64,000 bases of DNA from Chloroflexota bacterium. Lineage in GTDB: Bacteria > Chloroflexota > Anaerolineae > Anaerolineales > Villigracilaceae. Position 1 is the first letter of the stretch. Each line of letters begins with the position of its first letter. The notes below the pieces were generated by a model. That model did not search any database. It was not told the DNA's origin and worked only from the letters and a program-made list of their open reading frames with translations. Location: assembly GCA_013388685.1 (NCBI GenBank), contig JACAET010000045.1:53634-117633 (forward strand). The letters run 5' to 3'. Positions 59,951-64,000 of the stretch are shown here, piece by piece. A program made the position numbers and the translations under genes.

Positions 59951-62065
59951 ATGTCCAACAAAACCGACGAGACCTTTGTCAACCAGTTGCTCAGCCAAAT
60001 GACCCTGGAAGAAAAGCTCGGACAACTCAACCAGGTGAACCCTGGAGATCGTTTTGACTCTTCCCTGCTGCGAGAGGGGAAGGCTGGCTCGCTCATCAAC
60101 GCCTCCGGTGCCCTGACCGGACAGGGATTCTCCGATTCCGGCAGCGCCGAACTCAGCAACCATTTTCAACAACTCGCGCTCGAATCGCGCCTCAAAATCC
60201 CTCTGCTTTTTGGGCGCGATGTGATTCACGGCTTCCGCACGGTTTTTCCCATTCCCCTCGCTCAAGCCGCCGCCTTCAACCCGCACCTCGCCCGGCAAGC
60301 CGCCTCAGTTGCCGCCCGTGAAGCCACCGCCAGCGGCATTAAATGGACCTTTGCCCCCATGCTCGATATTGCCCGCGACCCGCGCTGGGGACGTGTGGCA
60401 GAGGGTAATGGCGAAGACCCGTTTCTCGGCGCGCAGATGGCGGGCGCAGTCGTGCAGGGCTTTCAGGGAGATGACCTTTCGGCGCCCGATGCCCTTGTCG
60501 CTTGCGCTAAGCATTACGTCGGCTACGGCGCAGCGGAGGGCGGGCGCGATTACGAAAACGGCGAAATCTCCGAACCCACTCTGCGCGACATCTACCTTCC
60601 GCCCTTTCGCGCAGCCGTCCAAGCGGGTGCTGGCACCCTCATGTCTGCGTTCATTGACCTGAACGGCATTCCCGCCACCGCCAACCGCCGCCTGCTGACG
60701 GACATCCTGCGCGGTGAATGGGGGTTCGATGGCTTTGTCGTTTCCGATTGGGAATCGGTCAAGGAACTCATCCAGCATGGCGTTGCGGAAGACGAGGCGC
60801 ACGCTGCCCGCCTTGCCTTGCAGGCTGGTCTCGACATGGATATGGTCAGCGGCGTATATCTGAATACACTGGGCGAAAGCCTGCAACGGGGAAAAATCTC
60901 AATCGAAGAGATTGACGAAGCCGTGCGCCGCATTTTGCGGATCAAACACCGCGCCGGGCTCTTCGCCCAACCCTTCACCGACCCGCTTCGCGCCCCCCGC
61001 GACCTGCTCACTCCCGAAGCGCGTTCTCTTGCCCGAGACTTTGCCCGCCAAAGCATGGTCCTGCTCAAAAACGACCGCGACCTTTTGCCCCTCAAAGGAT
61101 TTCGCCGCATCCTCCTGGCGGGACCCTTCGTCCACGCCCGCGGCGAACTCTTCGGCACCTGGACGCCCGACGGCCGCGCCGAAGATGTCACGCCGCTCGA
61201 TGAGGCGCTTCGGCAAACCGCGCCCAACAGCGTGGAACTCTGGTTTGCCGAGACAAGCGACCTTGCCCTGCATTTGGCGCATCATGCCGATGCGGTCGTG
61301 CTCCTCCTGGGTGAACATCCCGCCCGTTCCGGCGAAAACTGCAACATCAGCGACCTGAGTTTGCCGCCCGGTCAGGCGGAGTTTGTGCAGGCGATGGCGG
61401 CGCTGGGCAAACCTCTTGCGCTGGTGGTCTTTGCCGGGCGTCCGCTGGCAATCACCTCTCAGGTCCAGGTGGTGGACGCGGCTCTCTACGCCTGGCATCC
61501 GGGCATCGAGGGCGGCGCGGCGCTGGGAGAAATCCTGTTCGGCATTGCATCTCCTTCCGGTAGATTGCCCATCACTTTTCCACGCGCCACCGGTCAGATT
61601 CCCATCTACTACAACCGGAAAAACTCCGGGCGCCCCATTAACCCGCAGGGAGAGTTCAGAACACGATACCTCGATTTGCCGCCCTCACCCCTCTTTCCCT
61701 TTGGCTTCGGCCTGACCTACACCCGCTTCGAGTACTCCAACTTGACGCTGAGCAGTGACACCCTGCGCGGCGCGCTCGCAATCAGCGCAGAAGTTACCAA
61801 TATCGGCGCGTGCGCCGGCACGGAGGTCGTTCAACTTTACGTTCGGGACCTGATCGGTTCGCTCACTCGTCCCATCCGAGAGCTGAAGGGTTTCCAGCGC
61901 ATCACACTCCAGCCCGGTGAAAGCCGCCGCGTCTCTTTCACCCTGCGCGAGGAAGACCTGACGTTCACCCGCGCCGACGGCGCCTTTGGGGTGGAGCCGG
62001 GCAATTTTCACGTCTGGATTGCACCGGACAGCCAGAGCGGCTTGCCCGGCAAATTCAGGCTGTAA
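59951..62065 (+). CDS. GH3 beta-glucosidase
   Basis: 704 residues, no signal peptide. ATG 59951 is chosen because GAGGTGGCTC precedes it; the longer frame starts inside the promoter. Domain 1 is a TIM barrel (about 1-330) with 'IPLLFGRDVIHGFRTVFP', 'WGRVAEGNGEDPFLG', 'CAKHYVGYGAAEGGRDY' (K187, H188) and nucleophile D266 in 'FVVSDWESV'. Domain 2 is an alpha/beta sandwich (about 350-560; 'VLLGEHPARSGENCNISDLSLP') supplying the acid/base. A fibronectin-III-like domain ends the chain. Retaining hydrolysis of beta-glucosides of oligosaccharides in the cytoplasm. Likely co-controlled with GH94 by the palindrome at 59860. Confidence 0.94.
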   Translation: MSNKTDETFVNQLLSQMTLEEKLGQLNQVNPGDRFDSSLLREGKAGSLINASGALTGQGFSDSGSAELSNHFQQLALESRLKIPLLFGRDVIHGFRTVFPIPLAQAAAFNPHLARQAASVAAREATASGIKWTFAPMLDIARDPRWGRVAEGNGEDPFLGAQMAGAVVQGFQGDDLSAPDALVACAKHYVGYGAAEGGRDYENGEISEPTLRDIYLPPFRAAVQAGAGTLMSAFIDLNGIPATANRRLLTDILRGEWGFDGFVVSDWESVKELIQHGVAEDEAHAARLALQAGLDMDMVSGVYLNTLGESLQRGKISIEEIDEAVRRILRIKHRAGLFAQPFTDPLRAPRDLLTPEARSLARDFARQSMVLLKNDRDLLPLKGFRRILLAGPFVHARGELFGTWTPDGRAEDVTPLDEALRQTAPNSVELWFAETSDLALHLAHHADAVVLLLGEHPARSGENCNISDLSLPPGQAEFVQAMAALGKPLALVVFAGRPLAITSQVQVVDAALYAWHPGIEGGAALGEILFGIASPSGRLPITFPRATGQIPIYYNRKNSGRPINPQGEFRTRYLDLPPSPLFPFGFGLTYTRFEYSNLTLSSDTLRGALAISAEVTNIGACAGTEVVQLYVRDLIGSLTRPIRELKGFQRITLQPGESRRVSFTLREEDLTFTRADGAFGVEPGNFHVWIAPDSQSGLPGKFRL

Positions 62066-62155
62066 TTCCGCCAGAAGACCCGGCGCGGTTCTACCATGCA
62101 CATACCTTTATCAGACTTTCATTAAACCTCCCTATTCGTTTAGTTGCGCGATTGG

Positions 62156-62236
62156 TCTGATAGCCTTATAGTCTGATAGTCTGGTGGTCAAGAACTGCTC
62201 ATCCAATGACTACGGACTATTCGACTATGAGACTAT
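62156..62236. repeat. palindromic repeat of 'gactat' units
   Basis: 'tgatagccttatagtctgatagtctgg' on the left and 'gactacggactattcgactatgagactatc' on the right are imperfect inverse copies, each made of repeated 'agtct/agact' steps. It lies between the GH3 stop and the ABC exporter start and fills most of that gap. Different family from the other palindromes in the window. Confidence 0.6.
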
Positions 62237-62255
62237 CTAACCGGGAGACTCATCT

Positions 62256-64000
62256 ATGTGGCATGGCAGCGCTTGGTATGTGGCAATGCGTCAGGGCGAC
62301 GAAAAGCCCAAAGTAACCAAACAACTTCTCTTGCGCGTCCTCACCTACGCGCGCGGATACTGGGGACACATCGCGGGCATGTTGGTGACGATTACCCTTA
62401 CCACGGGCTTGTCCCTGCTCACGCCGCTGATCTTCCGCAACATGATTGACGTGGTGATTCCCGCCAAAGACATCAACCGCCTCGTCCTGCTCGGCGCGGC
62501 ATTGCTGGGCATCCCCGCGCTGACTGGCGTCATCAATGTCTTTCAGCGAAGATTGAACGCAACCGTCGGCGAAGGCGTCATTTACGATTTGCGCTCGTCG
62601 CTCTTCGCGCGGTTACAGCGCATGTCTCTGCGCTTTTTTACCAACACCAAGGTCGGCGAACTCATGTCGCGCCTCAACAACGACGTGGTCGGCGCGCAGA
62701 ACGCCATCAGCAACACCATCGTCAATATTGTGACCAACCTCATCGAAGCGGTTGCCCTGCTGGCGGTCATGCTCACGCTCGAATGGCGGCTGACCGTCGT
62801 CAGCGTGCTGATCCTTCCGCTCTTCATCATCGCCGCGCAAAAACTCGGAACTGTCCTGCGCGACATCGCCCGCGAAGCCATGGATCACAACGCCAGGATG
62901 AACGCGCATATGAACGAGACTCTCAACATCGGCGGCGCGCTGCTTGTCAAATTGTTCGGTCGCGCCCGCGAAGAGGAGAAACGCTTCCGTGAACGCGCCG
63001 CCAACGTGCGCGATATCGGCATCAAGCGCGCCGTGGTCGGCTCCACGTTTTTCGTCATCTTCGGTCTGGTCAGCGCGGTGGGCACGGCGCTGGTCTACGG
63101 CCTCGGCGGCTACTTCGTCATCACCGATGTCTTCACGGTCGGCACCATCGTGGCGTTCGGTTCGTATCTCGGTCAACTCTACGGCGCGCTGCAGGGGCTG
63201 GCGGGCGCGCCCGTCGAATTTTCAACCAGCATGGTTTCGTTCGAGCGCGTGTTCGAGGTCATTGACCTGCCGCAGGACATCGTCGAAAAAGAGAACGCCG
63301 TCGAACTGCGCGACGTGCGCGGCGAACTCGAATTCGATAACGTCACGTTCACCTACAAAGTGGACGAGTCGATTCTGCTCAAACAGGTCAAGCGCTACGG
63401 GCGGCACGAAGACGTGGGCGCGGTCCTGTCGTTGGCGGATCAGGACAGTGGACGGAAGACGGTGGACGGTCAACGGTCCCCCCTCCACGGTCGGAATGGA
63501 AGCGGCTCCGACTCCTCCGAACCTGATTCCACCTCCCAAGCCAGAGAAGTCGCTTTGGAGGGAATCTCCTTTATCGCGCGTCCCGGGCAGTTGGTCGCGC
63601 TGGTCGGTCCCTCGGGCGCGGGCAAAACCACGCTGACGTATCTCATCCCGCGCTTGTACGACCCCACCGACGGCGTCATCCGCATGGACGGACACGACCT
63701 GCGCGAGGTCACGCTGGAATCGCTCTCACAGGCAATCGGCATGGTCACGCAGGAGACGTATCTCTTCCACGACACCATCCGCACCAACCTGACGTATGCG
63801 AAAATGGACGCGACCCAGGCGGAGATCGAGGCCGCGGCGCGCGCCGCCAACATCCACCAGTTCATCGTGGACCTGCCCGACGGCTACGACACGATCGTGG
63901 GCGAGCGCGGCTACCGCCTGAGCGGCGGCGAAAAGCAGCGTATCGCCCTCGCCCGCGTGATTCTCAAAGACCCGCGCATTCTGGTTTTGGACGAAGCCAC
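62256..64000 (+). CDS. ABC exporter half-transporter (ABCB/MsbA type), 3' end beyond window
   Basis: At least 581 residues. ATG 62256 with GGGAG upstream. Type IV exporter membrane domain with six segments (about 40-330; 'LSLRFFTNTKVGELMSRLNNDV' is the usual coupling stretch), then the ATPase: Walker A 'GPSGAGKTT', Q-loop 'VTQETYLFHDTI', signature 'LSGGEKQRIALAR', Walker B at the very edge ('ILVLDEAT'). Homodimer or heterodimer exporter of lipid, peptide or drug; substrate unknown. Odd: between the first ATPase strand ('FTYKVDE') and 'ALEGISFIARPG' lies an extra stretch of about 60 residues, part of it translated from a 'gtggacggaagacggtggac' repeat. That region normally has only a few residues. 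Confidence 0.92.
   Translation, partial: MWHGSAWYVAMRQGDEKPKVTKQLLLRVLTYARGYWGHIAGMLVTITLTTGLSLLTPLIFRNMIDVVIPAKDINRLVLLGAALLGIPALTGVINVFQRRLNATVGEGVIYDLRSSLFARLQRMSLRFFTNTKVGELMSRLNNDVVGAQNAISNTIVNIVTNLIEAVALLAVMLTLEWRLTVVSVLILPLFIIAAQKLGTVLRDIAREAMDHNARMNAHMNETLNIGGALLVKLFGRAREEEKRFRERAANVRDIGIKRAVVGSTFFVIFGLVSAVGTALVYGLGGYFVITDVFTVGTIVAFGSYLGQLYGALQGLAGAPVEFSTSMVSFERVFEVIDLPQDIVEKENAVELRDVRGELEFDNVTFTYKVDESILLKQVKRYGRHEDVGAVLSLADQDSGRKTVDGQRSPLHGRNGSGSDSSEPDSTSQAREVALEGISFIARPGQLVALVGPSGAGKTTLTYLIPRLYDPTDGVIRMDGHDLREVTLESLSQAIGMVTQETYLFHDTIRTNLTYAKMDATQAEIEAAARAANIHQFIVDLPDGYDTIVGERGYRLSGGEKQRIALARVILKDPRILVLDEA
63444..63500. repeat. 'gtggacgg' repeat captured in the exporter gene
   Basis: 'gacagtggacggaagacggtggacggtcaacgg' followed by 'tccccctccacggtc', the inverse of 'gtggagg'. 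This is a short direct/inverted repeat with a base pattern unlike the surrounding gene, read in frame as 'DSGRKTVDGQRSPLHGRN'. Confidence 0.6.

Noticed and set aside
62258..62449. 63-codon frame at the start of the ABC exporter
   Set aside because: It is the +2 shadow of the exporter frame beginning at 62256, which continues with all transporter motifs.

Overview
The window is moderately GC-rich bacterial chromosome. I read it as a member of the Chloroflexota, class Anaerolineae. The grounds are lipoproteins and secreted proteins with long Thr-Pro linkers, multi-GAF/PAS sensor kinases, a CSLREA-type surface protein, a deazaflavin (F420)-type oxidoreductase, very large sugar-uptake loci, and many palindromic 'housekeeping-junk' repeats between genes. 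This is an inference from gene content; there is no rRNA or other marker. No tRNA, rRNA, CRISPR array, phage or transposase was seen.

Layout. 1-5.7 kb: two tightly coupled membrane PAS/GAF sensor proteins (the first runs off the left edge). 6-12.4 kb: secreted or lipid-anchored proteins (SH3-like lipoprotein, BNR propeller, M23/golvesin/GerMN protein, two lipoproteins). 12.5-16.9 kb: a plus-strand run of small housekeeping or accessory genes (surE, Ddn-like, ASCH, secreted hypothetical, aldo/keto reductase, zinc ribbon, alkyltransferase-like protein) separated by palindromic repeats. 17-21.3 kb: a GH35 beta-galactosidase and a membrane-anchored glycoamylase-like protein.

21.6-42.1 kb: a long minus-strand block that I consider the most interesting part. 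A NarX/NarL-type two-component pair and a receiver-like protein precede a 2142-residue secreted protein. Three consecutive cupredoxin proteins follow, then a duplicated membrane protein, a subtilase and a CSLREA protein. The three cupredoxin proteins have two domains each. One carries the type 1 copper site plus half of the trinuclear-site histidines, the next carries the other half, and the third has none. Together they look like a six-domain MnxG/ceruloplasmin-type multicopper oxidase split over three polypeptides.

42.6-62 kb: a carbohydrate locus. A ten-gene, largely overlapping minus-strand operon holds two solute-binding proteins, two permease pairs, an NHL-Yip1 protein, a DUF5696-type protein, a glycoamylase/GH144-like lipoprotein and a LacI regulator. 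It is followed by divergent GH94 phosphorylase and GH3 beta-glucosidase genes, with a perfect 20-bp LacI-type palindrome between them. No transporter ATPase is present, so a shared MsmX-type ATPase encoded elsewhere is probably used. The gene set resembles beta-1,2-glucan (sophoro-oligosaccharide) utilisation loci, with cellodextrin use as the alternative. 62.3-64 kb: an ABC exporter half-transporter running off the right edge, with an unusual repeat-derived insertion in its ATPase domain.

Second theme: at least six families or copies of short palindromic elements lie between genes, and two have apparently been captured in frame inside coding sequences.
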